Shown here: piece by piece, positions 39,313-51,087 of the stretch | Numbering within the stretch: position 1 is the stretch's first letter | Layout: every line of letters begins with the position of its first letter | Assembly (NCBI GenBank): GCA_027422505.1 | Contig: JAPQWV010000018.1 | Location: 16,572,001-16,636,000 of the forward strand | DNA: 64,000 nt | Source of the DNA: Craterostigma plantagineum | Taxonomy: Eukaryota > Streptophyta > Magnoliopsida > Lamiales > Linderniaceae | Reading direction: 5' to 3' | Made by a program: the position numbers and the translations under genes | The notes under the pieces: generated by a model | Database searches by the model: none | Told to the model about the DNA's origin: nothing | Seen by the model: the letters and a program-made list of their open reading frames with translations, nothing else

Positions 39313-40355
39313 GGGTAAATTCCTTATCAGTACCTTTCGAGTTTTAAACTTCCTTATCAGTACTCCAAGCAAAAAATCTTCCTTTTCAGTACCCATCTGC
39401 GAAAAAGTTGTGTAATTAATACCCCAAATAGTGAACGGATGAAAATACCCTTTCCTGAAATTAAATTGGACATCTTACCAACTATTTGATTATTGTTATA
39501 CCAACTGTTATCATAATTATACCAACTGTTATCATTATTATACACAATTGGTATAATGTACAATTCTGTTGATATAATTACGACAACAGTTGGTATAATT
39601 TCTACAATTTCTGGCATAATTTCAAAATCAGTTGGTATGTCCAATTTCGCTGTATAAAATTATAATAACGTTATTTATTGGTTCGATAAGCAAAACATAT
39701 GGTATAATTTCTATAGTTTCTGGTATAATTTCAAAATCAGTTGGTATAATGTCCAATTTCGCTATAATAACATTAATTAACCAACTGCTTTGATTATTAT
39801 ACCAACTGTTATTCTAATTATACCAACTGTTATCATTATTATACCAACTGGTATAATGTATAATTCTATTGGTAAAATTACGACAATAATTGGTATATTT
39901 TCTACAATTTCTAATATAATTTCAAAATCAGTTGGTAGAAATGTCTATTTTCAGTGTATAAAATTATAATAACGTTATTTAGTGGTACGATAACCAAACA
40001 GATGGTATAATTTCTACAATTTCTGGTATAATTTCAAATCAGTTGGTTAAATGTCCAAATTTCGCTGTATAAAAGTATAATAACGTTAATTACTGGTACG
40101 ATAACCAAAACAGATGGTATTCTACAATTTCTGGTATAATTTCAAATCAGTTGGTATTAATGTTCAATTTCACTGTATAAAATTATAATAACGTTATTAC
40201 TAGTACGATAACCAAAACAGACTTTACCCTGAAAAGACCTTTTTAAGGTACTGAACAGGAAGAAATTTTCAAATGGGTACTTATAAGGAAGAAATAATTC
40301 GAGAGGTATTTAAGAGGAATTTGAAACTCAAAAGGTACTGATAAGGAATTAACCC
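39313..40355. mobile_element. Foldback MITE copy 2 (TTATACCA family), 9-bp TSD
   Basis: The element begins GGGTAAATTCCTTATCAG and ends CTGATAAGGAATTAACCC. The flanks TTCTTTCAT (39304-39312) and TTCTTTCGT (40356-40364) match at eight of nine positions. Internal TATACCAACTG and GGTATAAT words match those of copy 1. The internal block with CAGTTGGTAT, AATTTC and ATTATAATAACGTTATT occurs four times in about 600 bases. It directly abuts the 3' end of the LINE fragment. Confidence 0.85.
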
Positions 40356-40364
40356 TTCTTTCGT

Positions 40365-40770
40365 TGACATTTGTTCGCTTTTATTATTATTATTATTAAT
40401 ATACCGGACTCAAATGAAAAAATTAAATAGAAGTAAATATTATGGAAGTGGAGACTTTCTATTATCGTTAGTTATTTTTTTAATGTATAAATTGTATAAT
40501 GTATTATGCGGGACAAAATATATTAGGACGGACAATCACATTAATTAGAAGTTGATCAGATCTCTATTAATAACCACACGCGCCGGCACATATGAGAAAG
40601 CGTTGGTAACAAGCATAAATCGCACTTTCATCATTGGCAAGCAACTTTCATTCCCTTGGTAAATGCAAACTGCGGTAAATAATAAATATTCAACGCTCTG
40701 ATCTCGTCGGCTTTGTACAGTGTTCTACGAAGTGACAAAAAACGAAGGAGAAGAATCCGATTAGAGCTAC
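40365..40770 (+). promoter_or_regulatory. Upstream region of the TM9 gene
   Basis: This 400-base stretch must hold the promoter and 5' UTR of the TM9 gene. An ATT trinucleotide run lies at about 40381-40399. I could not fix a TATA box or a transcription start. Confidence 0.4.
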
Positions 40771-43700
40771 ATGGATAATCATCCTATTTCGTGTCGGGTT
40801 TTGACCCTTGCCGTCTCTGTGATGCTGATAGTTTCATGTGCGGACTCGTTCTATCTGCCCGGCGTTGCGCCGATTGATTTCGCAAGGGTATGCATTTTTC
40901 TCGCCCGACTTTCCGTTTTTTAGTCTGTTGAGCTGAGTTTTTCGGTGTTGATCTGGAATAGAGCGTTAAGGAAATGGCGTTTCGGTTTTATGCTTATTTT
41001 GGTTCGGAATTTAGCTCGATTAGTGATTGTTTTGGGGATCTAGGGTTTATTCGGCGTGTGTATGTTGTGATTGGCTGAAAGTTGTCCGATCTAGGGTTTT
41101 GGCTTGTTCTGTTTGGGTTTATTTTTATATCAGCTTTTGTTTGCTGAATAAGGTTGTGGCATCGTTGCGTTTTATGCAATGGTGATGCTTGTCGTACGGG
41201 GTCATTGTTAGTCCGATTGATGGAGGTATAAGTGTACGTGTATTTTTGTTTCTATCTTTTTGTTTTGCTTATTAGTTGCTATTGGTTGCCTGTCTGAACT
41301 TAAAAACCTGCGGACGAGGTTAAGACAGTATTGCACTTTTCTGGGGTGGTGTGTGTAATGCTTGTCGTTTGACTGCATAGTTTTCTTGTTAGGATGTGAG
41401 TCGTAATTTATTGTCGTGGTCTGTTCCTTTATGGGTTTCGAATCTTTAGATTACATATTCATAGGTTCAAGGTCTGTGGCGTATAATCTCTATATTTTTG
41501 CCCCTATTTTACAGGGGGGTGAACTTCAAGTCAAAGTGAACAAGCTGTCTTCTACAAAAACTCAACTTCCTTATGACTTCTATTACTTGAGATACTGCAA
41601 GCCAGAAAAAATAAGGAATGTTGGCGAAAACTTGGGGGAGGTCCTTCGTGGTGATCGTATTGAGAATTCGGTTTATACAGTAAGCATTTATGACTAGTTC
41701 GTTAACTATGTGTCAGCTTAGATACTTCGTTCGTTCATTCAAATAAATGTCATATTTTATTTTTATATGATTTTGGTGATTTATTTCAGTTTCACATGAG
41801 GGATGAGATGCCTTGCAAAGTTGCTTGCAAAGTCACTCTTAATGCTGAAGATGCGAAGAATTTTAAGGAGAAAATTGATGATGAATACAGAGTCAATATG
41901 TAAGTGCTGATGTTAGTTCTCCTACTTTTTCCGTGACTTCAAGTTTTGAATTTTAATTGTTTCTCCCCCTTTTTCCTCTGTTCGTTGTATAAACTCTGTT
42001 ATAAGATTACTCAGATCTAAAGTATGAAACTGCAAATAGGATACTGGATAATCTGCCTGTAGCTGTATTGAGGCAAAGACGGGATGGGAATCCATCGACA
42101 ACTTATGAGCACGGTTTTCGTGTTGGGTTCAAGGGAAACTATGCTGGGGTTAGTTGTTGTCATTTCTTGCTTTTCAATTGGATTTCGTTCTTAATAGGTT
42201 TAATGCATGTATAATATTTTTATGCAGAGTAAAGAAGAGAAATATTTCATCAATAACCACTTGAGCTTCAGAGTGATGTTCCATAGAGATCCTGAAACTG
42301 ATACTGCTCGAATTGTTGGATTTGAAGTTACTCCAACCAGGTTTGTCTTTGCATGTAAACCGGATGTAAAATGTTCGTCAGTAACTTACTTTTTGATGGA
42401 AACAGTTGATAGTAGCAAACAGTTCCTTAACTTTTGATATCTGATCAAGTGATAAATTATCGACAGTTGGAAGGGGGAGGGGGCGAACTTACCCTGAATT
42501 TTAACTTTATTTAAATATTTTTTCGTAGCATCAAACATGAGTACAAGGAGTGGGATGACAAGAACCCTAAGGTGACAACATGCAACCAAAATACCAAAAA
42601 TATGATTCAAGGGAGTACTGTCCCTCAGGAGGTAGATACAGGAAAAGAGATTGTGTTCTCCTATGATGTTACCTTCAAGGTACTGAAACTGAACATTGTT
42701 ATGATTGCCACTGCCTGGATATTTTGTCGAGAAAAAAACATTTGCGCCCTTATGTCTGTTTTAGGAGAGCAATATCAAGTGGGCATCACGATGGGATACC
42801 TATCTTCTCATGAATGACGATCAAATCCACTGGTTTTCCATTATCAACTCTCTGATGATCGTTCTCTTCCTCTCTGGGATGGTTGCTATGATAATGATGA
42901 GAACCTTATACAGAGACATTGCCAACTACAATCAACTTGAAACCCAAGACGAAGCACAGGAAGAAACAGGGTGGAAACTTGTCCATGGAGATGTTTTCAG
43001 GGCGCCAATAAATTTCGGGTTACTATGTGTTTATTTGGGAACTGGGGTTCAGATCTTCGGAATGACCCTAGTTACAATGATCTTTGCCTTACTCGGTTTC
43101 CTTTCCCCATCAAACCGCGGTGGACTCATGACTGCTATGGTTCTGTTATGGGTTTTCATGGGATTATTCGCAGGTTACTCATCAGCTCGTCTTTACAAAA
43201 TGTTCAAGGGCACGGAGTGGAAGAAAAACACCTTGAAGACTGCTTTCATGTTCCCTGGCATCCTCTTCTCAGTCTTCTTCGTCCTAAATGCTCTCATCTG
43301 GGAAGAAAAATCGTCTGGCGCTGTACCCTTTGGGACAATGTTTGCCCTCGTTTGCTTATGGTTCGGCATATCAGTGCCATTGGTTTTTGTCGGTAGCTAC
43401 TTGGGATTCAAAAAAACAGCCATTGAAGATCCCGTGAAGACCAATAAGATCCCAAGACAAATACCCGAGCAAGCTTGGTACATGAAGCCAATATTCTCCA
43501 TACTCATTGGAGGCATTCTACCGTTTGGAGCTGTTTTCATCGAACTCTTCTTCATTCTCACCTCAATCTGGCTAAACCAATTCTATTACATCTTCGGTTT
43601 CCTCTTCATAGTCTTTCTGATACTGCTAATCACTTGCGCAGAAATCACCATCGTTCTGTGCTATTTCCAGCTTTGCAGCGAAGACTATCATTGGTGGTGG

Positions 43701-43922
43701 AGGGCTTACTTAACTTCTGGCTCCTCGGCTCTGTACCTTTTCCTCTACTCAATCTTTTACTTCTTCACAAAGTTGGAAATCACTAAGCTTGTCTCGGGAA
43801 TTTTGTACTTTGGGTATATGTTGATTGCCTCGTACGCTTTCTTTGTGCTGACTGGGACTATCGGGTTCTACGCTTGCTTTTGGTTCGTTAGGAAGATCTA
43901 TTCCTCCGTGAAGATCGATTGA
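40771..43922 (+). CDS. TMN: Transmembrane nine (TM9SF/EMP70) protein
   Basis: Plant TMN proteins are Golgi/endomembrane nine-pass proteins thought to act in cargo sorting. Seven exons keep phase: 40771-40887, 41515-41679, 41790-41899, 42040-42148, 42228-42340, 42529-42679 and 42765-43922, giving 640 residues. A signal peptide (VLTLAVSVMLIVSCADS) is followed by the conserved luminal start FYLPGVAP. The luminal domain has KVNKLSSTKTQLPYDFYYL and GEVLRGDRIENSVY. A SNIKWASRWDTYLLMNDDQI block leads into the nine membrane segments encoded by the large last exon. The C-terminus ends SSVKID, a KxD motif known in plant TMNs to bind COPI and retain the protein in the Golgi. The ATG at 40771 is chosen because it gives the signal peptide. 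The exact paralogue is not resolved. Confidence 0.95.
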
Positions 43923-44159
43923 AGAATCTTTGATCTCTGACGAGTATGAAGCTAAATGAGGTAAGCTATATAAACTCTTGCAAAAGTTTTCTCCTTTTAT
44001 CCTTTTTTTTTCTTCAGTCGTCTTCTTGTTTGTGTGTATCTTAACTGTTTGTGGAGGATTAACTTGGATCAACTTAATTTCGCTGGAATGTGAAATTTCG
44101 GTTTAAATTGCGTATTTGAGTCGATATTTGTGGTTTTTTGGTAGAATCTTTGCATGAAT

Positions 44160-45200
44160 ATAGCTTATTTTACACCGTCGATTGCTGTCCAAGTCTGTTA
44201 ATATCGTGGGATGAATTGCTGGGAAAAAGAAAAAGGGAAAGGAAGCAATCATGCACATATTTGATTTAATCCAATGAAGTTTGGTCTTAATCCAACATAA
44301 GTCAAATAAGGCCCAATCATAAAATATCAAGTTGGGTCGTATAGATAATGCTATATTTCAATATTCTTTCAGAAAGTAGATAAGAATCCTATACAATGCA
44401 TGCTTTTTAATTTCTCTCTCCAAGTTTTTAGTTAGAGCATCTCCACCCACTATGTATAAAGTTGCTACAGTTAAAGTCCTCTATATATACAGTTTAAACA
44501 TACTGTCAACTCCAACAATCTCCTCTATATTTTTCTCTAAATCTACTAATTAATACGATAACTAAAATTTATTAAAGTATAATATTCGTTTCTTACCTAT
44601 TTAATTAAATAATTAAAAATTAGAACTAATTGGGTGGAGTTTATAAGTAAAGAAAAAAACAGAAAAAAAAATAAAAATAAAAACTGTATAGCGGGTGAAC
44701 AGTGCCCCCCAATACGTAGGGGGTCACTGTAGCAATCCCTGGGAATGGAGTGGAGTTTGGGGGACTGTTGGAGCTCTCCCAACACCAGATATGGTGTTTA
44801 GGGTGGGGAAATCCCCCGTTGGAGATGCTCTTACAATAGTACCTATTCTTTAGGTTAATTTACGACTATCGACTTAAAAATAAGATACAACTACGATAGC
44901 TTAGCTTTGTCAAGACAGCTCAATAGGTGCAAATAGTTCAAACTCAATAATAAAAGTGACTTTAACAGGTACGACTAAGCTTCATCACATGCCACTTAAG
45001 ATCTGCCTAAAAATTGGATAACCCAACAACATTGATTGGAGATGTACAAAAAAAAAATTAGATAGTTCATTTTTTTCTTGTCAAAAAAACGATAAAGCGA
45101 TATTATGTTAATTCTTGAATTCTTTGTAGTTTCGGCCTTCGATTTTGGGTAAATTACAACAATATTTTATCCATTCCTCAAAGTTATATAATCTATACTC
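44160..45200. repeat. Block paralogous to 12.8-22.5 kb (empty site)
   Basis: Several segments match the region left of hexokinase in the same order. 44200-44330 matches 12780-12910, 44945-45040 matches 15640-15740, and 45080-45190 matches 15770-15785 joined to 22364-22460 (shared words GCGATATTA, GTTAATTCTTGAATTCTTT, TTATCCATTCCTCAAAG). This copy lacks MULE-1 and the small GTACC element but has its own MITE at 44435-44830. It is either an old segmental duplication or a dispersed repeat. Confidence 0.7.
44435..44830. mobile_element. MITE with GAGCATCTCCA termini
   Basis: The 396-base insert begins GAGCATCTCCA and ends TGGAGATGCTC, flanked by TTA on both sides. A three-base TTA/TAA target duplication suggests a PIF/Harbinger (Tourist-like) origin. 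There is no coding region. Confidence 0.8.
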
Positions 45201-45459
45201 TTATATTAATGGTGAGGGTGAGTTAAAATTTTTTTTTTTGGTGTATTTATTAACCAATCATAATTTGACAAGTGTTGTCTTTTATTTAAAAATTAAATAA
45301 TAAAATTACTAAATCAAACTAAATCAAACATAACCAACAACCACCCACTAACATTTATTCTTCTATTTTAGTATTATTTTTTCATAATTACATTATATAG
45401 CACACGCCTAGTGTGCAAAACTAGTAGTTATCGTTCTATATAGTCCATGACTTACTGGG

Positions 45460-45740
45460 CTTTTATTGGGCCTGAATTATGGTAACATGAAAATTGCCCA
45501 AAGGGCCCAATATGAAAGTGTGGAAGTGAAGATCTTTCTAGAAGCAGCGGCAGCTGCCTACTAACTATACGAGACAGTTCGTAGACCAAGCATTTTCTAT
45601 TGATTTACAAATTCCTTTTGTTACTTTATTGATTACTTGTATCGTCTTCGTCAAGATTTTGCCGCAGTAGCGCCCTCGATTCATTCACTCAGCTGATACC
45701 TGTTGGGGTAGTGCTTGGCGGCGCGCTCGATCTGCTATCA
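45460..45740 (+). promoter_or_regulatory. HSP70 promoter with site II words and 5' UTR
   Basis: TGGGCC- and GGCCCA-type words (ATTGGGCCTGAATT near 45468, AGGGCCCAATATG near 45500) lie about 770-810 bases before the start codon. Such site II elements bind TCP factors in promoters of housekeeping genes. A GT donor at about 45740 (TATCAG/GTACAG) and an acceptor at about 46262 (TTATACAG/ACCC) suggest one long 5' UTR intron. No obvious heat-shock element cluster was seen. Confidence 0.5.
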
Positions 45741-46277
45741 GGTACAGCAAGTCTTCGTACGGCCGTTGTTATTTCGTCGTCTTCGACATGTTTGTTTGGC
45801 TAGCCTCTATGTTTTGTTTCCTGGGGTGAATTTTGGATGTCATGGGAGTATTGGATCGTTCAGCTTTTGCTTTTTTGATTTAGTTGAGATGCGCAGCTGT
45901 GCCTTGTTTAATCGTATATTGGGGTCCTTATGTCTGGATCTTTTGGTTTAAGGTGTTTATGGATGGGGCACGTACGTGAGATTTAGGGTACTCAGATTTA
46001 TGGGTTTTGTGATTTGTGGATCATCGTCAGTTTTTGAGCGAGCTGAGGGCAATCAAATGGTATCACTTTCTACGGGAATGGCAATTGTGTATTTGCAGTA
46101 ATATCACCGATTTGTCTGATGCACGTGATTTGGATGATGAGTGCTTGTTTTATCCACTTGACTGTTGTTAGTAAAGTAAATATCTTGCACTCATCTGCTA
46201 TTTGTTTCTTTTCTATTGTTCACTGTTATACGTCTTACTTCTACCTTTTCACCTTTATACAGACCCACAAAGCAAGC

Positions 46278-49200
46278 ATGAGCGTGGTTGGTTTTGATTT
46301 TGGGAATGAGAGTGGTGTGGTCGCTGTTGCACGGCAACGAGGGATTGATGTCGTCCTTAATGACGAATCTAAGCGTGAAACACCTACAATTGTATGCTTT
46401 GGTGACAAACAGCGCTTCCTTGGGACTGCTGGGGCTTCTTCAAGTATGATGAATCCTAAGAATACGATATCTCAGGTGAAAAGACTAATTGGGCGACAAT
46501 TTTCCGATCCCGAGCTTCAATGTGACATCAAGTCGTTTCCCTTTACGGTGACTGAAGGGCCCGATGGTTTTCCATTAATTCATGCTCAGTATCTTGGAGA
46601 GGCGAGGACTTTCTCGCCTACCCAAATTTTAGGGATGATTCTGTCTAATTTGAAGAGCATTGCTGAAAAGAACTTGAATGCTGCTGTGGTGGACTGTTGT
46701 ATTGGAATCCCTGTATATTTCACCGACCTTCAGAGAAGAGCTGTCGTGGATGCTGCCAGAATTGCTGGTCTACACCCTCTTCGTCTCTTTCACGAGACTA
46801 CTTCTACTGCATTAGCCTATGGTATTTACAAAACCGACTTGCCCGAGAATGAAGCTATGAATGTTGCATTTATCGATGTTGGGCATTCGAGCATGCAAGT
46901 GTGTATTGCTGCTTTCAAGAAGGGCCAGCTGAAGATATTGGCCCATTCTTTCGATCGATCCCTGGGCGGAAGAGATTTCGATGAAGTTCTTTTCCAGCAC
47001 TTTGCTTCCAAGTTCAAGGTGGAGTACAAAATAGATGTATACCAAAATGCTAGGGCTTGCCTGAGGCTTCGTGCTGCTTGTGAGAAACTGAAAAAGGTTC
47101 TTAGTGCGAATCCTGAGGCGCCACTCAACATTGAGTGCTTGATGGATGAGAAGGATGTCAGAGGCTTTATTAAGAGAGAAGAATTTGAGCAGATCAGTTT
47201 CCCGATTTTGGAACGCGTGAAAAAGCCGTTAGAGAAAGCGCTTTCTGAAGCTGGACTGACCATTGAGAACATACATTCGGTAGAAGTTGTTGGTTCTGGA
47301 TCTCGAGTTCCTGCCATTATTAAGATTCTAACCGAGTTCTTTGGAAAGGAGCCTAGGCGGACAATGAATGCCAGTGAATGTGTTGCCAAAGGTTGTGCTT
47401 TACAGTGTGCGATACTCAGTCCCACCTTCAAAGTGCGTGATTTTCAGGTAATGAGTGATTCCTAATTCTTGATATTATTGGTAATTTATTGTTTTCTGGC
47501 TCTCTGTGTCATGTTTCCGTAGGATGATTTCCCTGCGCTACAGAACATGTGTCATTATCATTATTGGGTTCAGGCTTGGATGATTGGATATCTTTCGATA
47601 AAATTGATTACATTCTAAATTTAACTCTTCAGTTTGGTAGAGTCACCCAAGTGTTTTAAGTGATTTATTGTCGTTTTGTCTCTCTGTGGGACAACGGGAG
47701 GTGGGCGTCTATGGTTAATATTTATTTAGCTATATATTGAATGATATTTCTTTTGCAGGTTACAGAGAGTTTCCCCTTCCCAATTGCTTTGTCATGGAAG
47801 GGTAACACATCGGATGCTGAAAATGGAGCAGCTGATCATCAGCAAAGCACTGTTGTATTCCCCAAGGGCAATCCTATACCTAGTGTGAAGGCTTTGACTT
47901 TCTACAGATCTGGCACCTTTGCAGTAGATGTTCAGTATGCTGATGTCTGTGAGTTGCAGGCACCTTCAAGGATTAGCACTTACACGGTACTGCTTCTATG
48001 AATCTTTCAACACGCTGTATTTTATCCTTCAGCTTGTAACATGTACGTCTACAGATTGGACCTTTCCAATCAGCTAAGGGTGAAAAGGCGAAATTAAAGT
48101 TGAAAGCGCGGTTAAATCTTCACGGAATCGTCTCGGTTGAGTCAGCTATGGTGAGCGTTTGAGATATTTTTCCCTCAACTTCCCTTCTCTTGCATACTTC
48201 TGTGGTTGGATTGGGGCACCACATATTTATGCAGCTTTAGTTGGAAGGATTTAGTTTTCGCATATCTCCATTTTACTTTCAGAGAATTGTAGGTTTATTA
48301 AGATAATGTTTATGGTTGAGATTTGGCTATGTCTCCCACGGCCTTCATTGCTAGTCCTTTGTCTTAGCATGCATTGCTACATATCAGAAATTGAAGAAAA
48401 TCATGTTTTTCCTTTCTCTTATATCTTCTAAACTTTCCCTGAATGAACGTCAAAACAGCTACTGGAAGAAGAGGAAACAGAAGTTCCAGTTGTGAAAGAA
48501 TCAGCTAAGGAATCGGACAAAATGGAAACTGATGAAGTCCCGCTCGAGGCTTCTCCCCCAAGCAGCAATGAAACTGATGTGAACATGCAAGATGCCAAAA
48601 ATGATGGTCCGACTCCGGAAAATGGTGCACCAGCATCAGATAAGCCAGCCGAAGCTGAAGATCCAAAGAAAAAAGTTAAGAAAACGCTGGTGCCTGTATC
48701 TGAGAACATCTATGGAGGTTTGGGTGCTGTAGATTTGCAGAAAGCTGTAGAGAAGGAATTTGAGATGGCCCTTCAAGATCGTGTTATGGAAGAAACAAAA
48801 GACAAGAAGAATGCGGTCGAGGCATATGTGTACTACATGAGAAACAAGGTACTGGAGGTTGCTTTGGTTGTAAAATTTATCTCAAGTAGGTCCCTTAACT
48901 TTTCTTTTTGATTGATTGCAGCTAAATGATCAGTATCAAGATTTTGTGGTGGATTCAGATAGAGAGCAGTTCATCTCTAAACTCCAAGAAGTTGAGGATT
49001 GGTTGTATGAAGATGGAGAGGATGAAACCAAGGGGGTTTATGTTGCTAAACTAGAGGAGATGAAGAAGGTATCGGTGCCTCTTCTCTATGCACATATATA
49101 AACTTACAAAAACGTATTTACCTGCATTACCGTGAAACAGTTATTTTTTTTCCATATAAGTTTATTGAAAGTTGATATAATAGGTAGGTGATCCCATAGA

Positions 49201-50039
49201 AGAGCGGTATAAGGAGCATTCAGAGAGGGTATCTGTGGTCGACCAACTTGTTTATTGCATCAACAGTTACAGAGAAGCAGCAATGTCGAGTGACCCCAAG
49301 TTTGATCATATTGATATGGCTGACAAGCAAAAGGTACGTCACTTCTTTCCCCCCATTTCTTCCCTCTGTCTGTGTGTGTGTGACTTATGTATATTTTTCA
49401 GGTACTGGAGGAATGTGTGGGAGCTGAAGCTTGGCTAAGGGAGAAAAAGCAGCAGCAGGAAACCCTACCAAAACATGCGCATCCCGTTCTTTTGTCTGCT
49501 GATGTGAGGAAAAAGACCGAAGCTCTCGACAGGTATTCAAAGAATATGTCCATGATAGCTCATCGCTTCCTCTTAAGTTTTTTCCTTCACCATGAAATTC
49601 TTGCATATTTACCTTCGTTGAAACACCATCTTCGTTGAAACACCATCTATTCTGAATGAGGAGTCTTTTTGAATCTTGCGTGGATCTGTGATCTACTTTA
49701 ATCTGCTAAAAGTTCATTGCAACATCAATTTAGATAGTTACTATCAGTTTCAACGTGATTCCTAATTGATGGGATAGTATCGCTTCTCATTTATGTTAAT
49801 GTCTAAGGTTGCAATAAATGCTCTTTCTTCGCAGGTTCTGTAGGCCAATCATGATGAAGGCGAAACCAGCAAAGCCATCGAGCCCCGAACGGGCCCCACC
49901 ACAACCTCAGGGATCGGAAAGTGCTCATTCAGACAACAAAAACACAGACGCTGATGGGACAGAAGCTTCTTCAGTAGGAGACGAAATTCCACCAGAGCCC
50001 ATGGAATTTGATAAGCCCGAGAACGCACATTCGGGCTAA
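46278..50039 (+). CDS. HSP70-14: HSP110-type heat shock 70 protein, HSP70-14/15-like
   Basis: This HSP110-class chaperone acts in the cytosol as nucleotide exchange factor and holdase partner of HSP70. Eight coding exons keep phase: 46278-47447, 47759-47986, 48055-48150, 48459-48848, 48922-49068, 49184-49333, 49402-49532 and 49835-50039, giving 838 residues, near the family's 830. The start MSVVGFDFGNESGVVAVARQ is the conserved ATPase beginning, so an in-frame ATG at 46119 is rejected. The ATPase domain holds CCIGIPVYFTDLQRRAVVDA, FIDVGHSSMQVCIAAF and VEVVGSGSRVPAI. A beta-sandwich domain follows, then a long acidic insertion (about residues 500-565, rich in Glu, Asp and Pro) diagnostic of HSP110, then the helical lid and a Pro/Glu-rich tail. 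There is no EEVD end. Confidence 0.96.
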
Positions 50040-50535
50040 GACGGTACGAATTTTGTTTTTGAATGGTATGTTGAACCTTAAAAATTGCTCGGTTTTTCTT
50101 CGTGGTACCATTATTTGATTTGGACTTGAGAGTTTGCATCTCTATTTATGGATTCTAAGGGACTGAAAAATGCTAAGCAGCGAAGGCTTGTTTGTTTTTT
50201 ACTTGATTGTTTTGCTCGTCTTGTCTTGTGAATGCCACATTGAGGCTACGATCATATTATTCGTACATTTTGCTTTTCGTGTCTCATTTTTCTTACAATG
50301 GTCCCTAGTCCGTACGCTTGATGGGAGCTTTCTTTCCCTCTATCGAATTCGGCCAAAGCCCATCTAGGTTTCGTTTTAATTGAAGCTACCGTTCTTTTAA
50401 AAAAGAAAAAAGAAAAAAGACACTGAAGCTCCCAAGTTTTCAGACTAGAGATTCTTATTGATTGCCTTTAAACTTGGTTACATATATATGATATAGTGAT
50501 ATACATATATAGTGTGTATATGTATGTGAAGCAGA

Positions 50536-50826
50536 TCAGTTGATAATTTTTTCTGCATTGATCTTGACATTGAATTCTTGAACCTTCATTTGATAATTAC
50601 CCGTACCTCCACAGTAGAGAGCACATTCTCTTGCACAATCCTCAGTCGCTTTGTGACATGTGCTCAAGCACATATTCAGACAGCTTTCGTCCTTTGGCTG
50701 TTCATTACTACCATTACTATCAAATCCTAATGCTGTTGTAACGTAGCAGCAAAGCACCGTAGCAATAACCATGGCCACGATAATTATCCTTGAAGTCCCC
50801 ATTTTCTTGAGATTAACAAATTCCAT
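50536..50826 (-). CDS. Small secreted cysteine-rich peptide
   Basis: The 96-residue frame has an N-terminal hydrophobic segment (MGTSRIIIVAMVIATVLCC from the second Met) typical of a signal peptide. The mature part is short with six Cys spaced C-x3-C-x3-C-x6-C-x3-C-x3-C (CLNMCLSTC, then CARECALYC). Such paired CxxxC patterns suggest a helical, disulfide-bonded peptide. I do not recognise a named family. The start could be 50826 or the Met eight codons later. The coding-strand upstream is an (AT)n run, so the promoter is unusual. It lies between HSP70 and the broken molybdate transporter. Confidence 0.6.
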   Translation of the reverse strand: MEFVNLKKMGTSRIIIVAMVIATVLCCYVTTALGFDSNGSNEQPKDESCLNMCLSTCHKATEDCARECALYCGGTGNYQMKVQEFNVKINAEKIIN

Positions 50827-50834
50827 ATCTTGCA

Positions 50835-50835
<1 letters not shown>

Positions 50836-50880
<45 letters not shown>
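50836..50880. repeat. (AT)n microsatellite
   Basis: A run of about 22 AT units lies directly upstream of the small cysteine-rich gene, within its likely 5' UTR or core promoter. Confidence 0.95.
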
Positions 50881-50882
<2 letters not shown>

Positions 50883-51087
50883 CACACATAGATGTATGTC
50901 GTCTGATATATAGAGCTGCTAAATCTATTTATTTCTGTTGTCCATTTATGTAGTGATGTCAAGAATAGGATATCCTAGAGTATTAATTGGACCATCAGTG
51001 TACATCTATCACAAAATGATACATGGAATCAGCACATATTTGAGAGCAACACATTAAACCCTAAAAAAAGGCGAAAAAAATTCCCTC

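Noticed and set aside
44435..44830. Possible small RNA gene because of strong terminal pairing
   Set aside because: Termini, length and TTA duplication fit a MITE; no independent RNA gene signal.
46119..46277. In-frame ATG 53 codons upstream of HSP70
   Set aside because: The added residues are unlike any HSP70, and a splice acceptor at about 46262 separates them from the conserved MSVVGFDFG start; the region is probably 5' UTR intron.
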